A stretch of DNA of 15,093 bases from an uncultured Pseudomonadota bacterium (GTDB lineage: Bacteria > Myxococcota_A > Polyangia > HGW-17). Numbering within the stretch: the first letter of the stretch is position 1; every line of letters starts with the position of its first letter. The notes under the pieces were generated by a model, which made no database searches, was not told the origin of the DNA, and was given only the letters and a program-made list of their open reading frames with translations. The DNA is taken from contig CALKWH010000060.1 of assembly GCA_938004375.1 (NCBI GenBank), positions 1 to 15,093 on the forward strand, given 5' to 3'. The translations under genes and the position numbers were made by a program. This document shows positions 1 to 6,230 of the stretch, piece by piece.

Positions 1-46
1 ACCACCGAGATCTACACTCTTTCCCTACACGACGCTCTTCCGATCT
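1..46 (+). other. Residual Illumina TruSeq P5 adapter
   Basis: Positions 1-46 match, from memory, the 3' 46 bases of the 58-base Illumina TruSeq universal (P5) adapter, ending in the diagnostic GCTCTTCCGATCT. Genomic sequence starts at 47. This is a library artefact left at the contig edge. It also supplies the last six codons and the stop of the minus-strand reading frame that runs into it, read as DRKSVV then TAG. Confidence 0.97.
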
Positions 47-906
47 TGCTCTCGAAGCTCCTCCTCCAGGGCCTGGCGTACGAGCTTCTGGATGAAGGGA
101 TTGTGGTAGTAGGAATGAAAACCGGCGGCGAGGGGCGGCAGGTAGCCGGCGTCCAGGAGGGGGACCACCTCGGAGTGCCAGAAGTGATCGTGGCCGGGGG
201 CCAGGGTGGCGATCTTCTTGAGCCCGGCCGCCAAGCACTCGCCGCCGACGAGGCGCGCGGCCAGGCGGTCGGCGTCGAGCTCCTGCTGCCGGGAGATGGC
301 GTTGGTGACGCGCATGAACAACTTGGCGTAGCCGACGAAGAGAAAGTCCAGCAGGTTGCCCGACAGGGCTTCGACGGTGCGGCCCAGGACCTGGCGGGTG
401 TGCCACACCCAGGGGGTGAGCCAGGTGTCCCCCGCCGCGTAGTGCGCGAACTCGTGGGCGAGCACCGCGCGCAGCTCTCCCTCGGTCAGGTGATGCAGGA
501 GCGGGTGGCCCAGGGCGAGGACGCGCCGCGGTCGCCAGAAGGGGCCGTGCATGGCGACCCAGGCGTTGGCCTCATGGACCAGGTACACCTCCTGGGGGAC
601 CGGCTGGCCGGTCGCCCCGGCGATGGCTGCGAGCTCTTCGAGCAGGCGGGGATGATCGGCCGGCGCGAGGCGCAGCCCCGGCGCGACGAAGGGGTCGTGG
701 CGCGGCCAGATCGCGGCCACCAGGAAAAACGAGATCGTCGCCGAGAGGAAGACCAGGTACGGGTGCACGCGACCGTGGGAGAACTGCCACCAGGTCAGGG
801 CGCCCAGGGCGAGGATGATGCCCACGGCCATGAGATAGAATCCCAGCCACAGGCCGAAGGCGGCCAGCGCCCTCCAGAACAGGGAAGAACGACCTTCGTC
901 AATCAT
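25..906 (-). CDS. M48-family membrane metallopeptidase, 3' end truncated by contig edge
   Basis: A zinc metalloprotease of the M48 (Ste24/HtpX-like) type, which in known members cleaves membrane or misfolded proteins. Two hydrophobic segments lie near residues 13-39 and 50-67. HEFAH at 151-155 gives the two zinc-ligand histidines and the catalytic Glu152. QQELDAD at 207-213 supplies the expected third ligand, Glu209, with the usual ExxxD spacing. The start is ATG at 906, only 9 nt after the stop of the upstream nuclease-like gene and without a clear Shine-Dalgarno, so translational coupling is likely. Genuine sequence ends at about residue 287 (position 47). The last six residues and the stop come from adapter, so the true C terminus is unknown. 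The family call is confident; the substrate is unknown. Confidence 0.88.
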   Translation of the reverse strand: MIDEGRSSLFWRALAAFGLWLGFYLMAVGIILALGALTWWQFSHGRVHPYLVFLSATISFFLVAAIWPRHDPFVAPGLRLAPADHPRLLEELAAIAGATGQPVPQEVYLVHEANAWVAMHGPFWRPRRVLALGHPLLHHLTEGELRAVLAHEFAHYAAGDTWLTPWVWHTRQVLGRTVEALSGNLLDFLFVGYAKLFMRVTNAISRQQELDADRLAARLVGGECLAAGLKKIATLAPGHDHFWHSEVVPLLDAGYLPPLAAGFHSYYHNPFIQKLVRQALEEELREQDRKSVV

Positions 907-915
907 GGAACGGGA

Positions 916-2175
916 TCAGCGGGCGGGCGGGAAGATCGTCATCTCACAGGAGATGCCGTAGTGATCGATGCGGCTGTCGCCGAGCTGGTTCAGGTAGGGA
1001 TAGCCGCTGTCGAGCCGGGTGGTATTGGGCATGCCGTCGTCGTCATGGACCACGCAGGACCCCGTGATCTCGTTGGTGGTGACGACGTGGTCGATGGCCA
1101 CGATGCCCACCCAGGCGTTGGCCGAGGTGGTGGAGTAGCGCTGGCCACCGCCGTCCCGGGGATCCAGGTCCGTGAAGACGCAGGTGGGGCAACCGATGTA
1201 CTGATACCAGACGTCGTCGGCCTCGGACGGGCCGAACATGGTACGCACGCCGTAGACCTCGAGGCCCACGTTCCAGTCGCCGAGGATCAAAGCCTGCTCG
1301 CCCGGGCGAACCATCGAAACGTCGCCGGGAACGATGCCGTTTTCGAAGACCTGGCGCAACTGCCGGGCGCGGCAGGGATCCCCGGAGACGAAGGCGGACA
1401 CCTGGGCGCTGGGGTGCATGTGCACCACGCGCAGGGGACCGGCGGCGGTATGGACGAGCACGTCCGAGACGGTGGACTCGTCGTCGCACCGGTCGTTGTC
1501 GCACTCGCCGGCGGCCCAGTTGCAGCCCGGCAGCGGGAGTGCGGGCGTGTGGGCGCCGGTCTCCACGTAGGCGCCGGGCTCGACGCCATCGATGGTGCCG
1601 AAGGCGATCTTCACGCCGATGCACTCGACCTGCTCGCGCTGGTCGCACACCACGGAGTAGCCCGGCCCGATCAGGCGCATGGCCGGCCTGAGCCGGGTGT
1701 CCCACTCGTAGCAGGTCTTGTTCGGGTCGATCTCGTTGAAGATCTCGCAGGTCTTCCCCGAGAGCACCTCCTGCAGCACGACAATGTCTGGGGCCATCTG
1801 CCGGATGACCGAGCCCACGTAGTCCTCGTAGCTCTGGCTCCACAGGCGCAGCGGATAGTTGGGATACTCGGCGTCGCCGTGGCCGACGTTGTAGGTCAGC
1901 ACGGTGAAGGGGACGGGGGTCGGGTCCACCGTGCCGCCGTCGGCGTCGGCGTCGTCCCCGGCGTCGGTGACGTCGCCGTCGGGTCCGCCGTCCTGGTTGT
2001 TGACGTTGTTTATGTTGTTTATGTTGTTGATGTTGTTGACGTTGTTGATGTTGTTGATGTTGTTGACGTTGTTGACGTTGTTCGCGTTCGAAGACGTGTC
2101 GTCGCAGCCGGACAGCGTGACCGCGCCTCCGAGCCACGTGAACACCACCAGAATGATGAACCGGAAATCGCGCAT
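916..2175 (-). CDS. Lipoprotein with endonuclease/exonuclease/phosphatase domain
   Basis: A 419-residue secreted lipoprotein. The signal peptide ends in the lipobox LSGC (Cys24), followed by Asp25-Asp26. Residues 31-60 are an asparagine linker of NNV and NNI units, then an acidic Gly/Asp stretch to about 84. The rest looks like the Mg-dependent EEP (DNase I-like) fold. It has TYNVGHG with Asn96, LQEV with Glu136, VVHMH at 250-254, LGDWN with Asp300 and Asn302, an IDHVV segment, and a terminal DHYGI with Asp404-His405. Several cysteines in the domain fit an oxidising extracytoplasmic location. It could cleave nucleic acid, lipid headgroups or phosphoesters; the sequence does not decide. Start ATG at 2175 has a GGGAGGAG site 5-7 nt upstream. 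It probably forms an operon with the M48 peptidase downstream. Confidence 0.85.
   Translation of the reverse strand: MRDFRFIILVVFTWLGGAVTLSGCDDTSSNANNVNNVNNINNINNVNNINNINNINNVNNQDGGPDGDVTDAGDDADADGGTVDPTPVPFTVLTYNVGHGDAEYPNYPLRLWSQSYEDYVGSVIRQMAPDIVVLQEVLSGKTCEIFNEIDPNKTCYEWDTRLRPAMRLIGPGYSVVCDQREQVECIGVKIAFGTIDGVEPGAYVETGAHTPALPLPGCNWAAGECDNDRCDDESTVSDVLVHTAAGPLRVVHMHPSAQVSAFVSGDPCRARQLRQVFENGIVPGDVSMVRPGEQALILGDWNVGLEVYGVRTMFGPSEADDVWYQYIGCPTCVFTDLDPRDGGGQRYSTTSANAWVGIVAIDHVVTTNEITGSCVVHDDDGMPNTTRLDSGYPYLNQLGDSRIDHYGISCEMTIFPPAR
1996..2085 (-). repeat. 9-bp tandem repeat coding for the NNV/NNI linker
   Basis: Nine in-frame 9-bp units of the form GTTGTTGAY or GTTGTTTAT on the plus strand, plus a degenerate tenth unit, encode the asparagine linker of the lipoprotein. 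The period is a multiple of three, so gain or loss of units changes linker length without breaking the frame. Confidence 0.93.
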
Positions 2176-2185
2176 GGTGTCTCCT

Positions 2186-2200
2186 CCCGCGGACCGCGGG
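2186..2200 (-). promoter_or_regulatory. Hairpin abutting the Shine-Dalgarno of the EEP lipoprotein
   Basis: On the minus strand CCCGCGG, one base, then CCGCGGG form a perfect 7-base inverted repeat; folding realistically closes six pairs. Its last GGG runs into the GGGAGGAG ribosome-binding site before the ATG at 2175. The hairpin could partly hide the site, but this is inferred from sequence only. Confidence 0.4.
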
Positions 2201-2233
2201 TCCCCGACGGAAGGTCGGCTTCGGGGTGCTATT

Positions 2234-2261
2234 TCCTTAGCTGTTTTTCCTTTTTAGTCAA
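2234..2261 (-). promoter_or_regulatory. Weak candidate sigma-70 promoter for the EEP lipoprotein
   Basis: Minus strand TTGACT at 2261-2256, a 16-base A-rich spacer and TAAGGA at 2239-2234, in the only AT-rich patch of the divergent intergenic region. The -35 box is good and the -10 box is poor. Confidence 0.25.
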
Positions 2262-2292
2262 ATGTTTTTTTCGGGGAGTAGTCGGCGGCGCT

Positions 2293-2333
2293 CCCCGGAT
2301 TCCATTGAAATCCCGGGTTCCCTGTGCCATACC
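2293..2333 (+). promoter_or_regulatory. Candidate promoter with overlapping dyad, methyltransferase gene
   Basis: TTGAAA at 2305-2310, a 17-base spacer and CATACC at 2328-2333 give a plausible plus-strand promoter about 26 nt before the ATG. The -35 box lies within a near-perfect dyad: CCCCGGATT at 2293-2301 against AATCCCGGG at 2309-2317, with one bulged base. That arrangement would suit an operator. No binding protein can be named. Confidence 0.35.
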
Positions 2334-2358
2334 CGCCATCGGGAGGGAGAGCGTCCGC

Positions 2359-3039
2359 ATGCTGCAATGGGAGTTCCTCGAGAGCGCGCCGGTGCCCGGC
2401 GGCGGCACCATGGATCTGCTGCGCCGGGGCGACGAGATGATCATCCGGGTGGACGGGCGGGAGCTCATGGGCACCCGGGTCCACGGCTCCGAGGAGGCCC
2501 TCGCGGAGCTGGCCTTCGAGATTCTGGGCTCCCAAAAAAATGGGCGTAATTGGAATATATTGGTAGGCGGGCTGGGAGTGGGCTTCACGGCGGCCTCCGC
2601 GCTGCGAGGCTGCGGTCCCGGTGGCAGGGTGGTGGTGGCCGAACTGGTGCCGGCCATCGTGCGGTGGAACGAAGGTCCCCTGGGGGACGCTTCGGGACAC
2701 CCACTGCGGGATCCGCGCGCGGCCCTGCACGCCGGGGACGTGTTCGACCTGCTCCGGGATCCCCCCGAGCCGTGGGACGCCGTGTTGTTGGATGTGGACA
2801 ATGGGCCAAAATCACTCACCCAGCGCGGGAACGACCGGCTCTACAGCCCGCAGGGGCTCGACATCTCGCGCGAGGCGCTTCGACCCGGCGGTGTGCTGGC
2901 CGTGTGGAGCGCCCATGATGATAAAAGCTTCACGCAACGGTTTCGCCGTGCCGGTTTCCGGGTGGCGCTCCACGAGGTGCGCGCCCGGGGTTCGAGAGGG
3001 GGGAACCGTCACTGGATTTGGACCGGAGTGAAAGAATAA
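2359..3039 (+). CDS. Spermidine-synthase-like class I SAM-dependent methyltransferase
   Basis: A 226-residue soluble protein with a Rossmann methyltransferase core. Motif I is ILVGGLGVGFT at 67-77 and the acidic residue ending strand 2 is in VVVAELVPA (Glu95). A catalytic-region motif DAVLLDVDNGP follows, then the late LRPGGVLAVWS strand. This layout is typical of short proteins annotated as spermidine-synthase-like. The polyamine-binding residues cannot be confirmed, so it may methylate an unrelated substrate. The start chosen is ATG at 2359 with GGAGGGAGA 8-10 nt upstream; a much longer upstream in-frame extension is only antisense to other genes. An AT-rich patch with an A7 run lies at codons 59-68 and is unlike the rest of the gene. 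Confidence 0.75.
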   Translation: MLQWEFLESAPVPGGGTMDLLRRGDEMIIRVDGRELMGTRVHGSEEALAELAFEILGSQKNGRNWNILVGGLGVGFTAASALRGCGPGGRVVVAELVPAIVRWNEGPLGDASGHPLRDPRAALHAGDVFDLLRDPPEPWDAVLLDVDNGPKSLTQRGNDRLYSPQGLDISREALRPGGVLAVWSAHDDKSFTQRFRRAGFRVALHEVRARGSRGGNRHWIWTGVKE

Positions 3040-3055
3040 CATCCGCGCTGTCGTC

Positions 3056-3084
3056 GGGGGAGCACTCCTCCGTCGCCAGTTTTT
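3056..3084 (+). terminator. Possible weak terminator after the methyltransferase gene
   Basis: An inverted repeat at 3056-3071 (GGGGGAG against CTCCTCC, with one G-U pair) lies 16 nt after the stop codon. A T5 run follows at 3080-3084. The run sits 8 nt from the stem, farther than in a classic intrinsic terminator. Confidence 0.35.
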
Positions 3085-3107
3085 AGTCGAATCTTCCAAA
3101 AGGGGGC

Positions 3108-3136
3108 TTGACGCGGGCGGGGGGACTCATTAGTAA
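3108..3136 (+). promoter_or_regulatory. Candidate sigma-70 promoter for the nfu-like gene and rarA
   Basis: TTGACG at 3108-3113, a 17-base spacer and TAGTAA at 3131-3136. The predicted start, near 3143, coincides with the first base of the structured leader, which supports the placement. Confidence 0.45.
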
Positions 3137-3143
3137 TGCGGTG

Positions 3144-3186
3144 CGGTCCCCGGACGGCCCCGCGCCGTCCCCAGAATCCCGGACCG
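3144..3186 (+). promoter_or_regulatory. Two-tier hairpin in the leader of the nfu-like gene
   Basis: The outer stem CGGTCC (3144-3149) pairs with GGACCG (3181-3186). Inside it GGACGGC (3152-3158) pairs perfectly with GCCGTCC (3164-3170) around a 5-base loop. The outer stem ends 4 nt before the GGAGGA ribosome-binding site at 3191-3196. It may influence translation, but it matches no riboswitch I recognise. Confidence 0.5.
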
Positions 3187-3200
3187 ACCCGGAGGATGCC

Positions 3201-3440
3201 ATGTCTCTCGATGATCTGAAGGCCCGCGTGCAGACCGCCCTTGACAAGGTCCGCCCCGCCCTGCAGCAGGACGGCGGCGACGTGCAACTGGTGAATGTGA
3301 CCGAGGGCGGCGACGTCTCGGTGAAACTGCAGGGCCACTGCTACGGCTGCCCGTTCTCGCAGATGACGGTGAAGAACCTGGTCGAGCGCGTGCTGCGCCA
3401 GGAAGTGCCCGAGGTCAAGCAGGTCATCAACCTGCAGTAG
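3201..3440 (+). CDS. NifU C-terminal-domain Fe-S cluster scaffold/carrier (Nfu type)
   Basis: A 79-residue protein that is essentially only the NifU C-terminal domain, which carries and hands on Fe-S clusters in the cytoplasm. The segment RPALQQDGGDVQLV is characteristic. The cluster-ligand pair is Cys47 and Cys50 in GHCYGCP, followed by the SQMTVKNLVERVL helix. The start is ATG at 3201 with GGAGGA at 3191-3196; an upstream in-frame extension to 3108 is rejected because it spans the promoter and leader. It lies 25 nt before rarA on the same strand, so the two are probably co-transcribed. The size is normal for stand-alone Nfu proteins. Confidence 0.92.
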   Translation: MSLDDLKARVQTALDKVRPALQQDGGDVQLVNVTEGGDVSVKLQGHCYGCPFSQMTVKNLVERVLRQEVPEVKQVINLQ

Positions 3441-3465
3441 CCGGCCCGGGGGGAAAGTCCTTCTG

Positions 3466-4944
3466 GTGAACGACATCCAACCGCTCGCGGAGCGCATGCG
3501 GCCGCGATCCATCACCGAGTTCATCGGCCAACGGCACCTGCTCGCGCCCGACTCGCCGTTCATGTCCCAGTTGGGCGGTGGTCGCCTCACCTCGACGATT
3601 TTCTGGGGCCCGCCGGGCACCGGCAAGACCACGCTCGCCCGCCTGCTCTGCCGCGAGCACGGCCTGACCATGCACGAACTGTCCGCGGTGAACGCCACCC
3701 TTTCGGACGTGCGCAAGGTCATCGACTCCCGCACGCCGCTTTTGAACCCTCAGGCCGTGCTGTTCCTCGACGAGATCCACCGCTTCAACAAGGCCCAGCA
3801 GGACGCGCTCCTGCCGGCGGTGGAGACCGGGGACGTGATCCTGCTCGGGGCCACCACCGAGAACCCGGCGTTCTCGATCATTCCGGCCCTGCGCTCCCGG
3901 GTGCGGTTGGTGGAGCTCCACGCGCTCTCCCTCGAGGAGCTGGCGGAGGGGCTCGCACGGGCGGTGGAGCGCCTGGCGTCCGAGCGCGGTTGCGTGGCCG
4001 ACGCCGGTGAAGTGCTCGAGCCGCTGGCCCAGTTGGCGGGGGGCGACTTCCGCCGGGCGCTGGGGCTCCTCGAGGAGTTGTGGAACGCCACGCCCACCGC
4101 CGACGGCGTCAAGACGCTGGTGCGGACCACGCTGGACCGCATCCTGCCGTCCTTCGTCGTGCGCTACGACCGCGCGGCCGACGAGCACTACAACCACGCC
4201 AGCGCGTTCCAGAAGAGCCTGCGGGGCTCGGATCCCCAGGCCGCCCTCTACTGGCTGGCCAAGATGCTCGACGGGGGCGAGGATCCGCGGTTCATCCTGC
4301 GCCGGCTGATCGTGACCGCCTCCGAGGACGTGGGGCTCGCCGATCCCCAGGCGTTGATCCAGGCCGAGACCTCGCTGCGGGCGTTTGAGCACCTGGGGAT
4401 GCCCGAGGGGCGCCTGGCCATCGCCCAGGCGGTGCTCTACGTGGCCACCGCCCCCAAAAGCAACGCCGTGATCGAGGCGCTGGGCGAGGCCTCGGGGCGC
4501 ATCGCGAAGGGCGAGAGTTACCCGGTGCCGCTGCACCTGGCGGACGCGCACTACGCCTCGGCCGCGGAAATGGGGCGCGGCGTGGACTACGTGTATCCGC
4601 ACCGGAGCGGGTCAGCCCGTATCCCCTATCTGCCCCAGAAGCTCGAGGGTGTCGTCTTCTATCATCCCAAGAGCCCGGCGGAGCGCGAGCGCCTGCAAAA
4701 GCTCGACGTCTTCCTGAAGCACCATCACCGCCTTCCACCCCAGCCGCCGGCCCACGTGGAGACCGTGCGGGCCTGGCTCCAGGAACATCGCCCCGACTGG
4801 CTGCGCACCGAGGACCTCGCTGCGGAGCTGGCCCTCACCCGCGAGGAGGTCTACGCCGCCCTGCGGGAGCTCGAGCTCGAGGGGTTCGTGAAGCTCACGC
4901 CCGGCGCCCGCGTTGAGTACCCGCAGGACTTCTCGGAAGCGTGA
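3466..4944 (+). CDS. rarA: Replication-associated recombination protein A (RarA/MgsA) with extra C-terminal winged-helix-like segment
   Basis: An AAA+ ATPase of the clamp-loader-like RarA/MgsA/WRNIP1 family, which acts at stalled replication forks. Walker A is GPPGTGKT at 48-55. Walker B is AVLFLDEIHRF at 97-107, running into NKAQQDALLPAVE. The sensor-1 region is GATTENPAF from 128, and SEDVGLADP and GRGVDYVYPH are further RarA signatures. The start is GTG at 3466 after a G-rich GGGGGGAAA stretch. The protein is 492 residues, against about 447 for E. coli RarA (from memory). The excess is a C-terminal segment of about 60 residues (430-492), with ELALTREEVYAALRELELEG followed by FVKL. It reads like a helix-turn-helix plus wing. 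The function of that extension is inferred. Confidence 0.95.
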   Translation: MNDIQPLAERMRPRSITEFIGQRHLLAPDSPFMSQLGGGRLTSTIFWGPPGTGKTTLARLLCREHGLTMHELSAVNATLSDVRKVIDSRTPLLNPQAVLFLDEIHRFNKAQQDALLPAVETGDVILLGATTENPAFSIIPALRSRVRLVELHALSLEELAEGLARAVERLASERGCVADAGEVLEPLAQLAGGDFRRALGLLEELWNATPTADGVKTLVRTTLDRILPSFVVRYDRAADEHYNHASAFQKSLRGSDPQAALYWLAKMLDGGEDPRFILRRLIVTASEDVGLADPQALIQAETSLRAFEHLGMPEGRLAIAQAVLYVATAPKSNAVIEALGEASGRIAKGESYPVPLHLADAHYASAAEMGRGVDYVYPHRSGSARIPYLPQKLEGVVFYHPKSPAERERLQKLDVFLKHHHRLPPQPPAHVETVRAWLQEHRPDWLRTEDLAAELALTREEVYAALRELELEGFVKLTPGARVEYPQDFSEA

Positions 4945-5043
4945 CGCCCGGGTTCGGGACAAACACGATCGATTATCAGAACCCGCCATTTGTACGCGAT
5001 GGAGTGCGGCGACTTGGCGCCGCAAAATCTTCCGCGCCGCCGT

Positions 5044-5063
5044 GCGACCGGTCTTCCGGTCGC
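5044..5063 (+). terminator. GC-rich hairpin about 100 nt after rarA
   Basis: GCGACCGG at 5044-5051 and CCGGTCGC at 5056-5063 form a perfect 8-bp stem with a TCTT loop. There is no T-run after it, so it is a possible rho-assisted 3' end or mRNA-stability element rather than a classic intrinsic terminator. Confidence 0.35.
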
Positions 5064-5097
5064 CAGCCGTCGCGGGGCGGTCGCCTAGAGTTGGTGA

Positions 5098-5177
5098 GAA
5101 TGCGGTTCCAAATGACCGCAGTCCAGAAAATGGATGCAATCCAGAGTGACCGCACTCCGGTGACGACAGTCCAGAAT
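5098..5177. repeat. Degenerate tandem repeat, about four to five units
   Basis: Units start near 5113 (TGACCGCAGTCCAGAA), 5131 (TGGATGCAATCCAGAG), 5147 (TGACCGCACTCCGG) and 5161 (TGACGACAGTCCAGAA). A possible decayed copy is at 5099 (ATGCGGTTCCAAA). The shared core is TGAC-GCA-TCC-G. Unit lengths of 14-18 bp are not multiples of three, so a coding repeat is unlikely. Confidence 0.6.
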
Positions 5178-5283
5178 TCAGTTTCGACGGATGTCGGGTG
5201 CAATCGTTTGTGGAACTGCCTGGGTCGATATCCCCGAGCGCGGTGAGAAAATCAGCAAAAACAACGCAGAACTGGCGAACCGG

Positions 5284-5308
5284 AAACCTGAGGAAAGTCT
5301 CAGGTATC
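5284..5308. promoter_or_regulatory. Putative TetR operator, distal copy
   Basis: ACCTGAG at 5286-5292 and CTCAGGT at 5299-5305 are a perfect 7-bp inverted repeat with a 6-base centre, preceded by AA. Size and symmetry fit a TetR-family operator. It lies about 80 bp before the regulator start and matches the proximal copy. Confidence 0.55.
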
Positions 5309-5360
5309 AGTCTTCACTTTTCAACACCCGAACAAGTGGGGTGAATTTTTGACGGCGCGA

Positions 5361-5384
5361 AAAACCTGAGGTACGCCTCGGATC
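5361..5384. promoter_or_regulatory. Putative TetR operator, proximal copy at the start codon
   Basis: It repeats AAACCTGAGG from the distal copy, then has CCTCGG as a degenerate right arm followed by ATC. The copies are 78 bp apart. This one directly abuts the ATG at 5385 and follows TTGACG (5349-5354), so bound repressor would cover the likely promoter or ribosome-binding region. Confidence 0.5.
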
Positions 5385-6149
5385 ATGAACGAGCGCATTT
5401 CAACTTCTCCCGACAAACCTTTGAAGAAGACGACCGATCCCCGCCGCAAGCCCGTGCAGGATCGCTCCCGCGCGACCGTCGAGCGGGTGCTCGCCGCCGC
5501 CGCCGCGGTGGTCGAGGATGGAGGGGTCGCGGCGGGCACCACCGACCGCATCGCCGAGCGCGCGGGGGTCTCGGTGGGCACGCTCTATCAATATTTTCCG
5601 AGCAAGGAGGCCATCCTCACGGCCTTGCTCGAGGCGGAGCTGGCGCAGACCACGCGGCGGCTCCAGGCATGGGTCGGGAGCGCGCTGGCGAACCGGCCGT
5701 GGCTGCGGGACGCGCTCGCGGATCTGGCGGGCGAGGTCCTAGCGCAGCGCGCGAGCCGACCGCGGCTGCGGAGCCTGCTCCTCGAGGAGGCGGTGCACAG
5801 CGACGCGCTGCGGGAGCGGGTGCTCGCGGCCGAGGCCGAGGCCGGGCGCACCCTGGCCGGCTGGCTCGCGGCGGTCCCCGGCGTGCGCCGGGCCGAGCCG
5901 GAGCGCGGCGCGTATTTCCTGATCCACACGATCCAGGCCCTCGCGCACCGGTACGAGGCCCACCGCGACGAAGACCGGCTGGAGCGCGCCGCGTTCGTCG
6001 ACGAGTTAGTGGACCTGCTCGAGGCCTACCTGACCCGCCCCCGCCCGGTGGTGGAGGAATCCGCCATCACCGCCACGTCGCATCCCGCCGCGCCGCCGCC
6101 GGCCGGGCCGGTCTCCCGAGCCGACGCGCTCCCGGTGGTCCTTCTATAG
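5385..6149 (+). CDS. TetR/AcrR-family transcriptional regulator
   Basis: A 254-residue one-component regulator. The N-terminal DNA-binding domain covers about residues 26-80. TTDRIAERAGVSVGTLYQYF at 52-71 is the classic TetR helix-turn-helix, followed by PSKEAIL. The ligand-binding half is helical and Ala/Leu/Arg-rich, and the last 30 residues are Pro/Ala-rich and probably disordered. The basic N-terminal tail of about 25 residues is longer than usual. The start is ATG at 5385; the only upstream GAGG is about 12 nt away and inside the putative operator. The two dyads upstream suggest autoregulation. No efflux pump or enzyme partner lies next to it, so its ligand and other targets are unknown. 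Confidence 0.93.
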   Translation: MNERISTSPDKPLKKTTDPRRKPVQDRSRATVERVLAAAAAVVEDGGVAAGTTDRIAERAGVSVGTLYQYFPSKEAILTALLEAELAQTTRRLQAWVGSALANRPWLRDALADLAGEVLAQRASRPRLRSLLLEEAVHSDALRERVLAAEAEAGRTLAGWLAAVPGVRRAEPERGAYFLIHTIQALAHRYEAHRDEDRLERAAFVDELVDLLEAYLTRPRPVVEESAITATSHPAAPPPAGPVSRADALPVVLL

Positions 6150-6172
6150 TTTTCTGTATTAAAAAAAATCGC

Positions 6173-6224
6173 TTGATTTCACCTTGGGGTCCGTCTAAGT
6201 TTGTGATGCGTCTATCCGAGGAGA
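6173..6224 (+). promoter_or_regulatory. Candidate promoter and strong RBS for the SBBP lipoprotein
   Basis: TTGATT at 6173-6178, a 17-base spacer and TAAGTT at 6196-6201. A strong AGGAGA ribosome-binding site at 6219-6224 lies 6 nt before the ATG. The gene therefore probably has its own transcript rather than reading through from the regulator. Confidence 0.5.
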
Positions 6225-6230
6225 AACATC

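Larger units (their letters stand above)
4945..5384. other. 440-base non-coding region between rarA and tetR-type gene
   Basis: No convincing gene is seen. From left to right it holds a perfect 8-bp GC-rich hairpin (5044-5063), a cluster of degenerate 14-18 bp repeats (about 5098-5177), an AT-richer stretch, and two copies of a dyad centred on AACCTGAGG (from 5284 and 5362). The second dyad touches the start codon of the regulator. The base composition from about 5100 to 5360 is visibly less GC-rich than the flanking genes. Confidence 0.7.

Noticed and set aside
1996..2085. Short-period repeat resembling a CRISPR or phase-variable tract
   Set aside because: Units are 9 bp with no spacers and stay in frame, so it is a coding linker rather than a CRISPR array. 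Changes in unit number would not switch the gene off.
46..3039. A 997-codon plus-strand open frame covering the first 3 kb
   Set aside because: Only its last 227 codons (from 2359) are a real gene. The rest is antisense to the metallopeptidase and EEP lipoprotein; its VVDVVDVV stretch is the complement of the NNV linker.
3427..4602. Long minus-strand open frame of 391 codons opposite rarA
   Set aside because: It is His/Gly/Arg/Val-rich shadow sequence with no motifs, while the opposite strand has a perfect RarA.
4976..5203. 75-codon minus-strand frame in the rarA-tetR gap
   Set aside because: Its apparent repeated FWTVV/FWTAV peptides come from the non-coding degenerate repeat; unit lengths shift the frame and there is no ribosome-binding site.
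5191..5352. 53-codon plus-strand frame before the TetR-type gene
   Set aside because: It has no ribosome-binding site, overlaps the distal operator-like dyad, and has no recognisable domain.
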